Below, one piece after another: positions 52,372-61,912 of a stretch of DNA of 64,000 nucleotides (positions are counted from its first letter, which is position 1; the number at the start of each line of letters is the position of its first letter). A model generated the notes under the pieces. The model did not search any database. It had not been told where the DNA came from and saw only the letters and a program-made list of their open reading frames with translations. Made by a program: the position numbers and the translations under genes. The stretch is from Fidelibacterota bacterium (GTDB lineage Bacteria > Fidelibacterota > UBA8477 > JABMPR01), in contig JAERTJ010000142.1 in NCBI GenBank assembly GCA_016844945.1, positions 1 through 64,000 of the forward strand. The letters are read 5' to 3'.

Positions 52372-54840
52372 ATGAAAAACCGTATTTTCATCAGAGTAAC
52401 ATTAACCTTGCTGTCATTGGCCCTATTTCTTTTTACAGCCTGTGATCCAGCTGCTGAGGAAGCATTTAAACTGGAATCCCAATGGAAGTCACCTCCAGAG
52501 GATGTGCTACAGGTACTCAATGCGGCAAAACTTCCCTGGATGTGGATGGCCCCAAGCGGTGAACATATGCTTCTGGGCGATCCCATCCTCTATCCGTCAC
52601 TGGCAGAGATGGCTGCTCCCATGCACATGCTTGCCGGGATGCGAGTCAATCCGAAGGTAAACGGAATCCATGGTAGACACGGCGCTCATTCTCCGCGTCT
52701 GTTGGAGGTCAAAACCGGCACCGAAAAGACTCTTGATATTCCAGAGAATGCCGAGGTACATAGCGTAACATGGGCAGCTGACGGGCTGCGTTTTGCCCTG
52801 ACAGTGATCCATGAGGATCATTATGGTCTGTGGGTTGGATCTGTTGATGGAAAACTAAAAAAAATGCCGGACCTGGCACTAAACCCTCTCCTGGGCAGTC
52901 CTGTACGGTGGACTCCGGACCAGCAAAATCTATTGGTTCGCAGTATTCCCGACCGAGGATCGGTACCTGCTCTGCCCAGCGTTCCCGCCGGTCCAAAGAT
53001 CGTTGAAAGTGACGGCGCCACAGCCCGCTCTACTTATGAGGCTCGAAATCTGTTAAGAACAGCCTATGACGACATCCTGTTTGATTATTATATGGCTAGC
53101 GAACTAACCATCGTCGATCCAGCCAATGGAAAATCAAGGACAATTGGTGAAGCTGCTCATTATGCCACAGCAGAGTTCTCACCTGATGGTACTTACCTGC
53201 TCATTGAACGTCTAGTGGGTCCCTGGTCCCACGAAGTTGCCTGGTGGCGTTTCGCCAGTGAAGTGGAAGTCTGGAACACCAGTGGTGACCTGGTGGCTAG
53301 TATCGCATCTCTGCCTCTTGCAGATGCGGTTCCCATTCATGGAGTACCAACAGGTCCCCGGTCCATTGACTGGCGCGCAACAGCCCCACACACACTTTTC
53401 TGGATAGACGCTCTGGATGGCGGCAACCCAGTAGCAGAAGTAAGTCACCGTGATCGTCTCATGCGTTTGGTCGCACCCTTTAATGGAGATGCAGTGGAAG
53501 TTTTCCGGTCGGAACATCGCATGAGGTCTGTAGGTGCCTGGACTGCTGAAGGATCTACACTCATGCTTTCAGAACGCGAACGGATCCGTCGCTGGCGCTA
53601 TGTATGGCTACTAGATGTTGAGACTGGTGTTGCAGAGCCCTGGTATGATCTAGATGAAGACGATCGCTATGGAAATCCCGGCTCGCCGCTCTACCGCATG
53701 CTGGAAAACGGTCAATGGGTGCTGCGTCAGAAAGAAGATATGGTCTACTTCCGCGGTAGCGGAGCTAGCCCGCAGGGGGATCGTCCCTTCCTGGACCTCC
53801 GTCAACTGGGAGGAGATGAGACAGAACGTCTGTTCCGCTGCGATCCCGAACGCTATGAGTATTTCACAGCTTTCGCTGGTAATGAAGCGCATTTTGTGTT
53901 TCGTTCAGAGTCTGCCACAGACGTTCCAAACTATTATCTTGCAACCATCGGAGAGACTATCGAAGCAGACGAGGGTGAAGCCACCCGGTCCATCACACAT
54001 AGACCCATCACTCATTTCAAGGATCCTAGTCCAAAACTCCGAGAAATAGAGAAACGCCTGGTTCACTATGAGCGTGAGGACGGCGTGCCTTTGAGCTTCC
54101 AGCTTTTGCTTCCGCCTGGTTATAAGGAGGGTTCAGCAATTCCCACTGTACTATATGCTTATCCTCTTGAATATTCTGGTGCAGCTACTGCAGGACAGGT
54201 CAGCGGTTCCACACGACGCTTCATGAGGATTGGGGGCCCTTCACATCTTTACTTCTTGCTTCAGGGTTACGCAGTACTGGATCGCACAGCCATGCCTATG
54301 ATCGGTGACCCTGAGACCACTTATGATACCTTTGTACCTCAATTGGTGGCTGATGCTGAGGCTGCTGTAGCCAAGGCTGTAGAATTGGGTGTGGCAGACC
54401 CAGAACGTATTGGCATTATGGGCCACAGTCATGGTGGACTCATGGTTGCCAACCTCCTGGCCCACTCCGATCTGTTCAGTGCCGGCATTGCCCGAAGCGG
54501 CTCATACAATAAGACCACCCAGCCCTTCGGCTTTCAATCCGAACGCCGCTCCCTTTTCGAAGCACGGGATGTCTACATCCAGTTATCACCCACCTTCTTC
54601 GCAGATCAGGTTAACGAGCCAGTACTGATTATCCATGGGGCTATGGATTCTAACCCAGGCACACTAACCTTTCAGTCTGAAGTCTTCTTTGAGGCTGTAC
54701 GCGGATCTGGGGGTACAGCACGCATGGTACTCTTACCCCACGAGGATCATGGCTATCGAGCCCGGGAAAGTGTGGAACATGTGTTATGGGAACAACTCCA
54801 ATGGTTTGACAAGTACGTAAAGGGAGCCAATGCTCAATAA
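52372..54840 (+). CDS. Prolyl oligopeptidase-family (S9) serine peptidase lipoprotein
   Basis: A large secreted peptidase of 822 residues. The signal peptide ends in LFLFTACDPA, a lipobox. Residues about 40-560 form the beta-propeller (WAADGLRFALTV, RWTPDQQNLLVRS). The alpha/beta-hydrolase domain follows with the catalytic triad: S686 in GHSHGGLM, D759 in HGAMDSNPG and H793 in HEDHGY. It would cut peptides in the periplasm. It seems a little richer in GC than its neighbours. The start follows GGAGGGGAG. Confidence 0.93.
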   Translation: MKNRIFIRVTLTLLSLALFLFTACDPAAEEAFKLESQWKSPPEDVLQVLNAAKLPWMWMAPSGEHMLLGDPILYPSLAEMAAPMHMLAGMRVNPKVNGIHGRHGAHSPRLLEVKTGTEKTLDIPENAEVHSVTWAADGLRFALTVIHEDHYGLWVGSVDGKLKKMPDLALNPLLGSPVRWTPDQQNLLVRSIPDRGSVPALPSVPAGPKIVESDGATARSTYEARNLLRTAYDDILFDYYMASELTIVDPANGKSRTIGEAAHYATAEFSPDGTYLLIERLVGPWSHEVAWWRFASEVEVWNTSGDLVASIASLPLADAVPIHGVPTGPRSIDWRATAPHTLFWIDALDGGNPVAEVSHRDRLMRLVAPFNGDAVEVFRSEHRMRSVGAWTAEGSTLMLSERERIRRWRYVWLLDVETGVAEPWYDLDEDDRYGNPGSPLYRMLENGQWVLRQKEDMVYFRGSGASPQGDRPFLDLRQLGGDETERLFRCDPERYEYFTAFAGNEAHFVFRSESATDVPNYYLATIGETIEADEGEATRSITHRPITHFKDPSPKLREIEKRLVHYEREDGVPLSFQLLLPPGYKEGSAIPTVLYAYPLEYSGAATAGQVSGSTRRFMRIGGPSHLYFLLQGYAVLDRTAMPMIGDPETTYDTFVPQLVADAEAAVAKAVELGVADPERIGIMGHSHGGLMVANLLAHSDLFSAGIARSGSYNKTTQPFGFQSERRSLFEARDVYIQLSPTFFADQVNEPVLIIHGAMDSNPGTLTFQSEVFFEAVRGSGGTARMVLLPHEDHGYRARESVEHVLWEQLQWFDKYVKGANAQ

Positions 54841-54924
54841 CTGAAAATCAAGAGCTAAACATACTATCTGTTGAGTACCTGACATGGAGGGGGCTCCTGA
54901 TCGAGGTGCATATTAGAAAGGATA

Positions 54925-55581
54925 GTGACAAGATTGAATGACATGAATCTATCTATAAGGCAAGAGACGGCAGAGGATCACCGGGACGTAGATACCTTGA
55001 CACGCCAGGCATTCTGGAACCTGTACGTGCCTGGCTGTAACGAACACTATCTGGCCCATATTTTAAGATCCCACCCTGATTTTATTCAAACCCTGAACTT
55101 CGTGGCTGTGCTGGATGATCAGATTGTTGGAAGTATCATGTACACACGTTCACGTATCGTCAATAGGGATGAAAAAAATATCGATACAGTAACTTTTGGA
55201 CCTGTGGGCGTCCTGCCTGAGTACCAACGCCGCGGCATAGGTACTGAGCTCATCCGTCATTCTACAGAGATAGCCTCCCGAATGGGATACGGCTTGGTTA
55301 TCATCCATGGGAGCCCCAGAAATTATTGCAAACACGGATTCAAAGGATCCAAATCCTACAACATCTGCAATTCGGATGGGAAGTTCCCCGTAAGTCTTCT
55401 CGTCCTTGAATTAAAAAAAGACCTTCTATCAGGACAACAATGGAAATACGTGGACAGCGATGTATTCAACTTTGGTGAAGATGAAGCCGAGAAATATGAC
55501 AAACAATTCCCACCCATGAAAAAGGAGTACAGGTATACGCAAGAGGAGTTCAAAATTGCCAGCAATGCGTATATCCTGTAA
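54925..55581 (+). CDS. GNAT-family N-acetyltransferase
   Basis: A 218-residue acetyltransferase: [65 protein letters not shown] (the acetyl-CoA loop) and the GFKG end block. GTG 54925 follows AAAGGA closely. The ATG at 54943 is a close alternative. It lies between the S9 peptidase and the PQQ-type enzyme, with overlap of its end and the next start region. Confidence 0.88.
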   Translation: MTRLNDMNLSIRQETAEDHRDVDTLTRQAFWNLYVPGCNEHYLAHILRSHPDFIQTLNFVAVLDDQIVGSIMYTRSRIVNRDEKNIDTVTFGPVGVLPEYQRRGIGTELIRHSTEIASRMGYGLVIIHGSPRNYCKHGFKGSKSYNICNSDGKFPVSLLVLELKKDLLSGQQWKYVDSDVFNFGEDEAEKYDKQFPPMKKEYRYTQEEFKIASNAYIL

Positions 55582-55612
55582 TGAAATCCATGACGATAAA
55601 TCAGGAGCTGTA

Positions 55613-56740
55613 ATGATGATACCCCTAATGGTTAAGTTTTGTCTGATATTGAGTTTGTTTGTCAATCTCATTTATGCCGACTCCTCTAGAATCATCAAGG
55701 GAAGTGCTGGCTCAACTCTCAAGTCACAGAGCTTTGGTTCATTTAATGAACCCTGGGCCATGACCTTTCTTCCCGATGGTAAACTACTGGTAACTGAAAA
55801 ACCTGGGGTTTTGATACTCATCAATCTGAAGGATGGATCTAGGTTGGAGGTTACTGGAGTACCAGAGGTGGCGTATGGTGGCCAGGGTGGGCTGGGAGAT
55901 ATCGTGCTCCACCCACAATACTCAGACAATCATTTTGTTTATCTCTCTTTTGCTGAGCAAAACTCCTCCAGAAAGCGAGGGGCTGTTGTTGCCCGAGCAA
56001 AACTCCACCTTTCTAGTAAACCAAGGCTGGAAAACTTTGAAGTATTGTGGCGACAACAACCAAAAGTTTCTGGTCGGGGACATTACTCCCACCGCCTGGT
56101 ATTCAGTCCGGATGGTTTTCTGTTTATTACATCAGGGGATCGCCAAAAAAAGAAGCCAGCGCAAAGCTGGACCCAAAGTCTTGGGAAAATTATCCGACTA
56201 AATGCAGATGGATCCGTCCCTCCAGACAATCCCTTTCAAGACAAGGGAACGCTAGCCAGGACCTTTTGGACATTGGGTCATCGCAACCTTCTGGGGATCG
56301 CCTATGACATGAAAGGTCAACTCTGGAGTCACGAAATGGGACCCCAGCATGGCGACGAGTTCAATCTTATTATTGCAGGAGACAATTATGGCTGGCCACT
56401 GGTTTCCTGGGGAAATCATTACTCTGGGCTCCCCATTGATGATCATGATACCCGTCCCGAGTTCCATACGCCTGAAGAATATTGGGTGCCTACCGTGGCC
56501 CCTTCAGGTCTTATCGTCTACAGTGGTACCATGTTCCCAGATTGGCAAGGCAATGCTTTTCTTGGTGGTCTCAGGTCAGAATCACTGCTTCGCATCAAAA
56601 TTGAAGGTGAGACGGCAAAAGAGGTCGAACGATTTGACATGAAAAAACGTATACGAGAGGTGGAGCAAGGACCAGATGGTGCTATCTGGGTTCTTGAGGA
56701 TGAAGAAGGAGGGCGTTTACTACGCCTCCAACCCTATTGA
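55613..56740 (+). CDS. PQQ-dependent sugar dehydrogenase (YliI/sGDH-like)
   Basis: A secreted six-bladed beta-propeller of 375 residues. After a signal peptide, [57 protein letters not shown] and [13 protein letters not shown] match soluble aldose or glucose dehydrogenases that use PQQ. No PQQ biosynthesis genes are in the window. I chose ATG 55613 because AGGAG lies 5-9 bases before it and a signal peptide follows. An earlier ATG is less likely. Confidence 0.9.
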   Translation: MMIPLMVKFCLILSLFVNLIYADSSRIIKGSAGSTLKSQSFGSFNEPWAMTFLPDGKLLVTEKPGVLILINLKDGSRLEVTGVPEVAYGGQGGLGDIVLHPQYSDNHFVYLSFAEQNSSRKRGAVVARAKLHLSSKPRLENFEVLWRQQPKVSGRGHYSHRLVFSPDGFLFITSGDRQKKKPAQSWTQSLGKIIRLNADGSVPPDNPFQDKGTLARTFWTLGHRNLLGIAYDMKGQLWSHEMGPQHGDEFNLIIAGDNYGWPLVSWGNHYSGLPIDDHDTRPEFHTPEEYWVPTVAPSGLIVYSGTMFPDWQGNAFLGGLRSESLLRIKIEGETAKEVERFDMKKRIREVEQGPDGAIWVLEDEEGGRLLRLQPY

Positions 56741-56774
56741 CCGTAGAAAGATTTACCCCCGGACAATCAGACCC

Positions 56775-57434
56775 TTATTTCAGCCCACCTGCTGTCGTGC
56801 TATCCGTTTCCACAACTTTCGTCTCAACTGTGTTTGACTCAATGGTTCCAGGCATTTTCCTGGTTACCGGATATCGGATAATGGTGACGTATTTGTCTGG
56901 GTTTCCCGGACCAAACATTCCAGGCCCCTTGAGGTATTCTTCCTCATGCAAACCACTGATCTCATATCCGCTATCAGTAATAAACTTGTGCAACTTCTCT
57001 ACTGTTGGTCCTTCACTGGCATAGGACCCTTTGTGAAGAATTTCCGCAACCAGACCATACTTCCAGGTCTCAAGCTTCAGGTCTGGGTGTTCTTCCTGGG
57101 CTTTCTCTGGAATTTCTGTTACTGTTTCAGCGACTGGCATGGCATAGATCCCCACCCATTCATCCATTGAAACATCAGGACCTTTGGGCCAACGGGCCAG
57201 TGGGGCAGCCATGTCCATCTCATGATCTTTTTTCAGCTTGAAGAATGTGGAAAACAATGCGCCAAAAGCATTCCCCACTGTTTCATTGGGGTTACCGACA
57301 GCTTCATAGACCAACATTTTCTGGGGGACTTTTTCGCTTATCTGTGGTTGAACCAGGTGCTCGTATTCATCAAAGTTTTTGCTGCAGCTCACCACTAAAA
57401 CCAGTGTGAGTATTGTCAGGATTGTCTTTTTCAT
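56775..57434 (-). CDS. GyrI-like effector-domain lipoprotein
   Basis: A 219-residue lipoprotein (lipobox LVVSCSKN) carrying a GyrI-like or SOUL-type small-molecule-binding fold: VQPQISEKVPQKMLVYEAVGNPNETVG, MAAPLARW, EILHKGSYASEGPTVEKLHKFITDSGYEI and GPGNPDKYVTIIRYPV. GyrI-like domains bind drugs or small effectors, and here the domain is on the membrane rather than attached to a DNA-binding part. The start codon lies right after a perfect hairpin that contains its ribosome binding site. Confidence 0.82.
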   Translation of the reverse strand: MKKTILTILTLVLVVSCSKNFDEYEHLVQPQISEKVPQKMLVYEAVGNPNETVGNAFGALFSTFFKLKKDHEMDMAAPLARWPKGPDVSMDEWVGIYAMPVAETVTEIPEKAQEEHPDLKLETWKYGLVAEILHKGSYASEGPTVEKLHKFITDSGYEISGLHEEEYLKGPGMFGPGNPDKYVTIIRYPVTRKMPGTIESNTVETKVVETDSTTAGGLK

Positions 57435-57439
57435 TTGAG

Positions 57440-57470
57440 AAATTCCTTCAGAATAATTTTGAAGGAATTT
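57440..57470 (-). promoter_or_regulatory. 5'-leader hairpin sequestering the ribosome binding site
   Basis: AAATTCCTTC (57440-57449) and GAAGGAATTT (57461-57470) pair perfectly over 10 bp. On the minus strand the downstream arm is GAAGGAATTT, whose GAAGGA is the ribosome binding site, six bases before the ATG at 57434. Pairing would hide the site, as in translational switches. Confidence 0.5.
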
Positions 57471-57502
57471 AACGGTGGAAGCAGCCTGAAGCCACAGGGT
57501 TA

Positions 57503-58111
57503 TTACCTGGTTACGACATCAAAGCTGATGGTAAACTCATCGTGAATAGCCCTATCACCAAGACCATCGAAAAATTTTCCTGACTTGTAACGAATATCAT
57601 ACTTGGTTCGATCTACAAGTATTTTTCCTGAAGCACGGCCCTTAGATTTCTTGAGTTTAACGAGAGCATCAAATTCCAACGCATGAGTTATACCCTTCAT
57701 GGTTAAATCACCCTTGAAGTAGTAATTAGGTTCACCACTACTTGCACCTTTGATTGGGGTCGCCTGGCTAAACTCAAAAACAGCTGTGGGATATTGATTG
57801 ACGCCAAAAAAGTCATCGTTCTTAAGATGCCTTTCCAAGCTTTTGTTGCGTTTTGGATCTTTAATATCCACGACCTGAATACTGGTCATGTCAAAAATAA
57901 ATTGACCACTGCTAAGCTTTCCTCTCTCTATGGTCACGTCAGCTTTTTTCAGCTTGAGAGTGCCGTTATGTTGGCCTGTTACTTTGGTTCCCAGCCATTC
58001 AATTTTGCTTTTGTGAATATCAATCGGGGTTGCAGCATTTACAATTTGCACCATCGAAAGAATGGTCAATATGGTTAATGCGAGACTTAGGTCTCTGTAT
58101 TTTCTTATCAT
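57503..58111 (-). CDS. YceI-family periplasmic protein
   Basis: A secreted lipocalin-like protein of 202 residues with a signal peptide (about 1-26). IDIHKSKIEWLGTKVTGQHNGTLKLKKADV and SGQFIFDMTSIQVVDIKD are family blocks. DHLKNDDFFGVNQYPTAVFEFS-like and FKGDLTMKGITHALEFD follow. YceI proteins carry isoprenoids or amphipathic molecules. It sits in a minus-strand series of lipid-related genes. Confidence 0.93.
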   Translation of the reverse strand: MIRKYRDLSLALTILTILSMVQIVNAATPIDIHKSKIEWLGTKVTGQHNGTLKLKKADVTIERGKLSSGQFIFDMTSIQVVDIKDPKRNKSLERHLKNDDFFGVNQYPTAVFEFSQATPIKGASSGEPNYYFKGDLTMKGITHALEFDALVKLKKSKGRASGKILVDRTKYDIRYKSGKFFDGLGDRAIHDEFTISFDVVTR

Positions 58112-58137
58112 GTTCTGGTCCTGTCGGAACTATCCAT

Positions 58138-58167
58138 GCGAGGATTGACTTCGTCTCGAATCCTCGC
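58138..58167. terminator. Hairpin between bcp and YceI genes
   Basis: GCGAGGATT (58138-58146) and AATCCTCGC (58159-58167) form a perfect 9-bp stem with a 12-base loop. It follows the bcp stop at 58182. No T-run follows on the minus strand, so it may be an attenuator or repeat instead. Confidence 0.45.
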
Positions 58168-58181
58168 TTTGTAGGTCATAT

Positions 58182-58718
58182 TTATTCGTTGTCCAGAGCT
58201 TTGAAATCAGCTAGGATTTCTGCTCCATGGCCGGTTACTGTGACATTCTTATAGATTTTACGTAGAATACCTTTTTCATCGATGAGGAAAGTTTTTCTAG
58301 CTGGTACAAACAAGCCTTTTGCATCATAGGCGGCAGCTACAGACTTATCCAAATCACTGAGGAGTGTAAATGGTAGATCGTACTTCTCAGCAAATTTTTT
58401 GTGGCTGTTCATATCATCATAGCTGACCCCAAACACCTTGATGCCATTCGATTCGAACAGGGTATAGTCATCGCGGATAGAACAGGCTTCTTTAGTACAC
58501 CCAGGTGTATCATCTTTGGGATAAAAATATACCACGACCTTTTGACCAAGGTAGTCTGAAAGGGTGTGTGCTTTTCCATCTTGATCATTCATGGTAAAGT
58601 CAGGAGCTGGTTTCCCTACAGACAAAACCCTTTCAGCCCCCAGGGCCATTCCAAAAAACATAAATCCAGCTAATATTATTTCAGTCATTTTATTCAGTTT
58701 CCTATAATTTGTTTTCAT
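58182..58718 (-). CDS. bcp: Secreted peroxiredoxin (Bcp/PrxQ-type)
   Basis: A thiol peroxidase of 178 residues with an N-terminal signal-like helix (MTEIILAGFMFFGMALGA), so it is likely periplasmic. GKPAPDFTMNDQDGKAHTLSDYLGQKVVVYFYPKDDTPGCTKEACSIRDDY holds the peroxidatic and resolving cysteines (C..E..C pattern). TFLIDEKGILRKIYKNV ends the fold. It may protect lipids or thiols from peroxides. It is 55 bp from the FakAB-like gene. Confidence 0.94.
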   Translation of the reverse strand: MKTNYRKLNKMTEIILAGFMFFGMALGAERVLSVGKPAPDFTMNDQDGKAHTLSDYLGQKVVVYFYPKDDTPGCTKEACSIRDDYTLFESNGIKVFGVSYDDMNSHKKFAEKYDLPFTLLSDLDKSVAAAYDAKGLFVPARKTFLIDEKGILRKIYKNVTVTGHGAEILADFKALDNE

Positions 58719-58773
58719 TGACTTATTTGAGTTGTTTCAGGTTAAAGCGTTACATTACAGATTTGTGTCGAGG

Positions 58774-60573
58774 TTATTCGTACATAATTCCAATGCCAAC
58801 GACACCAATTCCATTGTGGGCTCCCACAACAGGTCCTATTTCCTGAACATATGCCGGTGCTTTTCCCATAATACCTTCCAGTTCTTCAGCATAGGTGTTG
58901 GCTCTATCCAGGGCACGGGCATGAACGATGGCATAATTCCAGATCTGGCCTTTTTCAGCATAGTCTGCCAACAGTTTTTTAATTTTCTCCATATTGCCCT
59001 GCCGGCTAAAGGATTTGCCAAAAGCCTCCCCCTTACCATCTTCATCCAGAGTAATGATGGGTTTCAGGTTGAGCAGTTTTGCCACAAGTCCTTTCATGGG
59101 GCTAACCCGTCCACCTCGGACCATATACTTCAGGGTGGCTACATCCACATAGACTTTGGTCTTTTCCACATATTCCTTCACCAAGTCATTCAGCTCTTCA
59201 ATGGTTTTTCCAGCCTCGATTGCCTGGGCTAATCGATATACAATTAAACCCTGGGATACAGACAACTGTTTGGAATCCACGGCATGAATATCATCGCCCT
59301 CATGATTGTTAATGGCTTGCTGAGCCAAATTAAAAACACCACTCAATTGGCTGGATATGTGGACACTCATCACTGATTCATAGTGTGTTTTCAGGAATGA
59401 AAGCAAGTTGCTCACCATTCCCGGGCTGGGTTGTGCCGTGGATGGATGAATCGGTGCAGCATCCAGCATATCATAAAATTTTTCCGGTGTGATGGTGACT
59501 TTATCCAGATAACTGTTCTCACCAAAATTCACTGTAAAAGGGATGACATTAATCTGATATTTCTCAATGATGTCCTGGGGAAGATCACAAGCTGAATCAG
59601 TAACCAGCGCTATGGGATACTTTCTCTGGTGACTCACCTCATATTGACGAATCATGTCTTCAGCCTTCATGCTGGCCAGGTCGCCTTTTTCTCTGAGCCA
59701 GTCAAACAACTCTGAAGGGTTGTTTGTATGAACATGTAAACGCAGTTTTTGAGGCGAGCCAGCAACAACTACTGAATCGCCAAAGTCTTCTGCCTTTCGT
59801 TTCACCTCAACAAAATCGATTGTGCTATTGGTGAGTAGAGCCTCGGTACAGTAGCGGTGCGGTATTTCATCATCACCATTAAACTGATGAATTTCAATAT
59901 CATCTTCCGGTTTTTCTAAAGTCGGGATATCCCTCAGGTTGCCTGCTTTTATGAAATCAGCAATACCTTTCAACAAATCGACAAAGCCCTTTGCCCCAGA
60001 ATCAACCACTCCGGCTTTAGCCAGAACGTCAAGCTGTTTGGGAGTTTCCTTTAGGGCTGTTTCTGCAGCTTCATAGGATTTATGCAGTATTACCTGAAAA
60101 TCTTCAGAAATTGCACTGGCCTTTTGAAGTGACTCGGACCAGACACGCATGACAGTGAGAATGGTTCCCTCAACCGGGTTAATGAGCGATCCATAGACAT
60201 GTTCAACACTTTCTTTGGCGGCCTGAACAAACTTTTGGCTACTTACCGTTTTGTGTGGTTTCAAGGACTTTGACAGCCCATAGAGAAACTGAGCGAAAAT
60301 AATACCGGAATTCCCCCGACTACCCATAAGTCCTGCATCAGCGGCTTCTGATACAACCTTGCCCAATGATGGATCAATGGACATTTCTGCTGCCACCGCC
60401 TGTACCGTAGACGCCAGGTTGGTTCCTGTGTCTGCATCGGGTACGGGAAACACGTTAATCTTATTCAGGAAGGCTCTATCGTTTATAACAGATTGAGCTC
60501 CAGCAATAAAGGCTGCTCTGAAACGGATTCCATCAAGATATTTTACTCCAGATGTTGCTGCAATTTCACTCAT
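58774..60573 (-). CDS. DAK2-DegV fusion (FakA-FakB-like fatty-acid kinase)
   Basis: A 599-residue fusion. The N-terminal DAK2 domain (about 10-205) shows VFPVPDADTGTNLASTVQAV and GSRGNSGIIFAQFLYG, the nucleotide-binding lines of FakA. A middle FakA-like segment follows (YCTEALLTNSTIDF, VHTNNPSELFDWLREKGDL). The C-terminal DegV domain (about 315-599) shows IALVTDSACDLPQDIIEKYQINVIPFTV and HPSTAQPSPG. In Firmicutes FakA and FakB are separate proteins that phosphorylate exogenous fatty acids. Here one polypeptide may do both. Confidence 0.9.
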   Translation of the reverse strand: MSEIAATSGVKYLDGIRFRAAFIAGAQSVINDRAFLNKINVFPVPDADTGTNLASTVQAVAAEMSIDPSLGKVVSEAADAGLMGSRGNSGIIFAQFLYGLSKSLKPHKTVSSQKFVQAAKESVEHVYGSLINPVEGTILTVMRVWSESLQKASAISEDFQVILHKSYEAAETALKETPKQLDVLAKAGVVDSGAKGFVDLLKGIADFIKAGNLRDIPTLEKPEDDIEIHQFNGDDEIPHRYCTEALLTNSTIDFVEVKRKAEDFGDSVVVAGSPQKLRLHVHTNNPSELFDWLREKGDLASMKAEDMIRQYEVSHQRKYPIALVTDSACDLPQDIIEKYQINVIPFTVNFGENSYLDKVTITPEKFYDMLDAAPIHPSTAQPSPGMVSNLLSFLKTHYESVMSVHISSQLSGVFNLAQQAINNHEGDDIHAVDSKQLSVSQGLIVYRLAQAIEAGKTIEELNDLVKEYVEKTKVYVDVATLKYMVRGGRVSPMKGLVAKLLNLKPIITLDEDGKGEAFGKSFSRQGNMEKIKKLLADYAEKGQIWNYAIVHARALDRANTYAEELEGIMGKAPAYVQEIGPVVGAHNGIGVVGIGIMYE

Positions 60574-60598
60574 TCGGGAGTCCTCACTTCTTACCTGA

Positions 60599-61132
60599 TT
60601 AATTCCACACCTGGGGTACTTTTTGTATCAGATTTAGATCATAGCCTTGCTCTGATACATGCGCTAAGATACCCTGATAAACACTTTCAGGAAGGGTACT
60701 TTCTCGCGCCATTATCCATAAATACTTACGATTGGGAACACCAACCACTGTGTAACTGTAATCGTCTGCCAGGTCGATGATCAGATACCCCAATTTCAGG
60801 GGCCACAGTGGTTGTACCCGCCATTCGGCGTTAGAGGTGGTGTCATAAATAAACCCTCTCTGGGTCATGTGTTTCAGTTTCCCCTCAGGACTGTTGGCAT
60901 TGTAGGTAAAAGTAACATCCACAATCCCTTTTTCTTCATTCCAGGTATAGTTTTCAATTGCGTTAACTGCACCCTTTTCAAACATGGTTGGAATATTGGC
61001 AATTACATACCAGTCTCCCATGAATCTTGGAAGGTCCACATAATCTACCAGTTCCTGGGGTTTTGTTTTTTCTGAAGCAGATATCATGGTAAATAGTCCT
61101 ATGCTTAATATGAGGGTTGCGATAATTTTCAT
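60599..61132 (-). CDS. Lipocalin-family protein
   Basis: A 177-residue secreted lipocalin with a signal peptide (about 1-19). The first conserved region is RFMGDWYVIANIPTMFEKGAVN (GxW). GFIYDTTSNAEWRVQPLWPLKLGYLIIDL and VVGVPNRKYLWIMARESTLPE are the later blocks. It resembles Blc-type lipid-binding lipocalins but lacks a lipobox. It is 8 bp from the DUF1295 gene and so in one transcript with it. Confidence 0.92.
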   Translation of the reverse strand: MKIIATLILSIGLFTMISASEKTKPQELVDYVDLPRFMGDWYVIANIPTMFEKGAVNAIENYTWNEEKGIVDVTFTYNANSPEGKLKHMTQRGFIYDTTSNAEWRVQPLWPLKLGYLIIDLADDYSYTVVGVPNRKYLWIMARESTLPESVYQGILAHVSEQGYDLNLIQKVPQVWN

Positions 61133-61140
61133 AACGAGAC

Positions 61141-61911
61141 TTACCGGCTCTTGCCTGGAAAAAAGGCATTTGTATTCTGGATATAGGCTGCATAATCCGG
61201 TTTGGTTTTGAGTAACAATTCATCCAGCATTCTCACCCCGGATACTTTCATAAGTAACCAGGTCATAATGACTGGGCTGATTAAAATCCAGAGGGTGCTC
61301 ATCTCTACGGCTATCAGGCTAAAACCCCATCAGAGAGCTGCTTCACCAAAGTAATTGGGATGACGTGTGTATTTCCAAAGACCTGTATTCAGCACCTTGC
61401 CCTTGTTGTTTACATTCTTTTTAAAGAATCTGAGTTGCCAGTCACCAACCGCTTCAAACAAAAAGCCTATGACGAACAAACCAATACCGATGTAATCAAT
61501 TAGCGCTAGGGACGATTTATCCTGTAAACCGGTGAGAAGGGGAATGGAGACCACCCACATGACGACACCCTGCAGGATAAAGACTCTGAGATAGCTTACC
61601 CACCACCATTTTTCTCCATGCTGGGCACGCCAGTTGGCATATCTGGCATCTTCTGGTTCGCCAAGATTACGCAGCCCAATATGCACCGAAAGTCTCAGAC
61701 CCCAAAAAGCTACCAGGAGGTAAAGCAAACGCGGTTGAAGCGCTGATGAATAATCTGCAGCCAAATAGAAATACCCTACGATAAGAAAACCCAGACCCCA
61801 TAAGATATCCATAATCCCAGCATCTTTTTTAATCAAGCTAATGATCCAGACCACTGTGACATATGCCAGGATAGCCAGGCCACCCTCCAAATAAATTTGT
61901 GAAAGTCCCAT
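61141..61911 (-). pseudogene. DUF1295 (steroid 5-alpha-reductase-like) gene with an in-frame TGA
   Basis: The frame from ATG 61911 is a DUF1295 membrane protein (KKDAGIMDILWGLGFLIVGY, YLRVFILQGVVMWV, KYTRHPNYFGEAAL). After FGEAAL it meets TGA at 61332-61330 and continues in frame with WGFSLIAVEMSTLWILISP...YIQNTNAFFPGKSR to a TAA at 61143-61141, which is the expected family C terminus. TGA stands where the family usually has Trp. Only one base is altered (TGG to TGA), so the change is recent, or the codon may be read through. The function in lipid metabolism is inferred from the family. Confidence 0.8.
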
Positions 61912-61912
61912 T

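Noticed and set aside
61141-61332. TGA read as tryptophan (genetic code change)
   Set aside because: TGG is used freely for Trp across the window and TGA ends several intact genes, such as nadA and panD. In the IS orfB the in-frame TGA stands at a position where related proteins have Arg, not Trp. Separate mutations are simpler.
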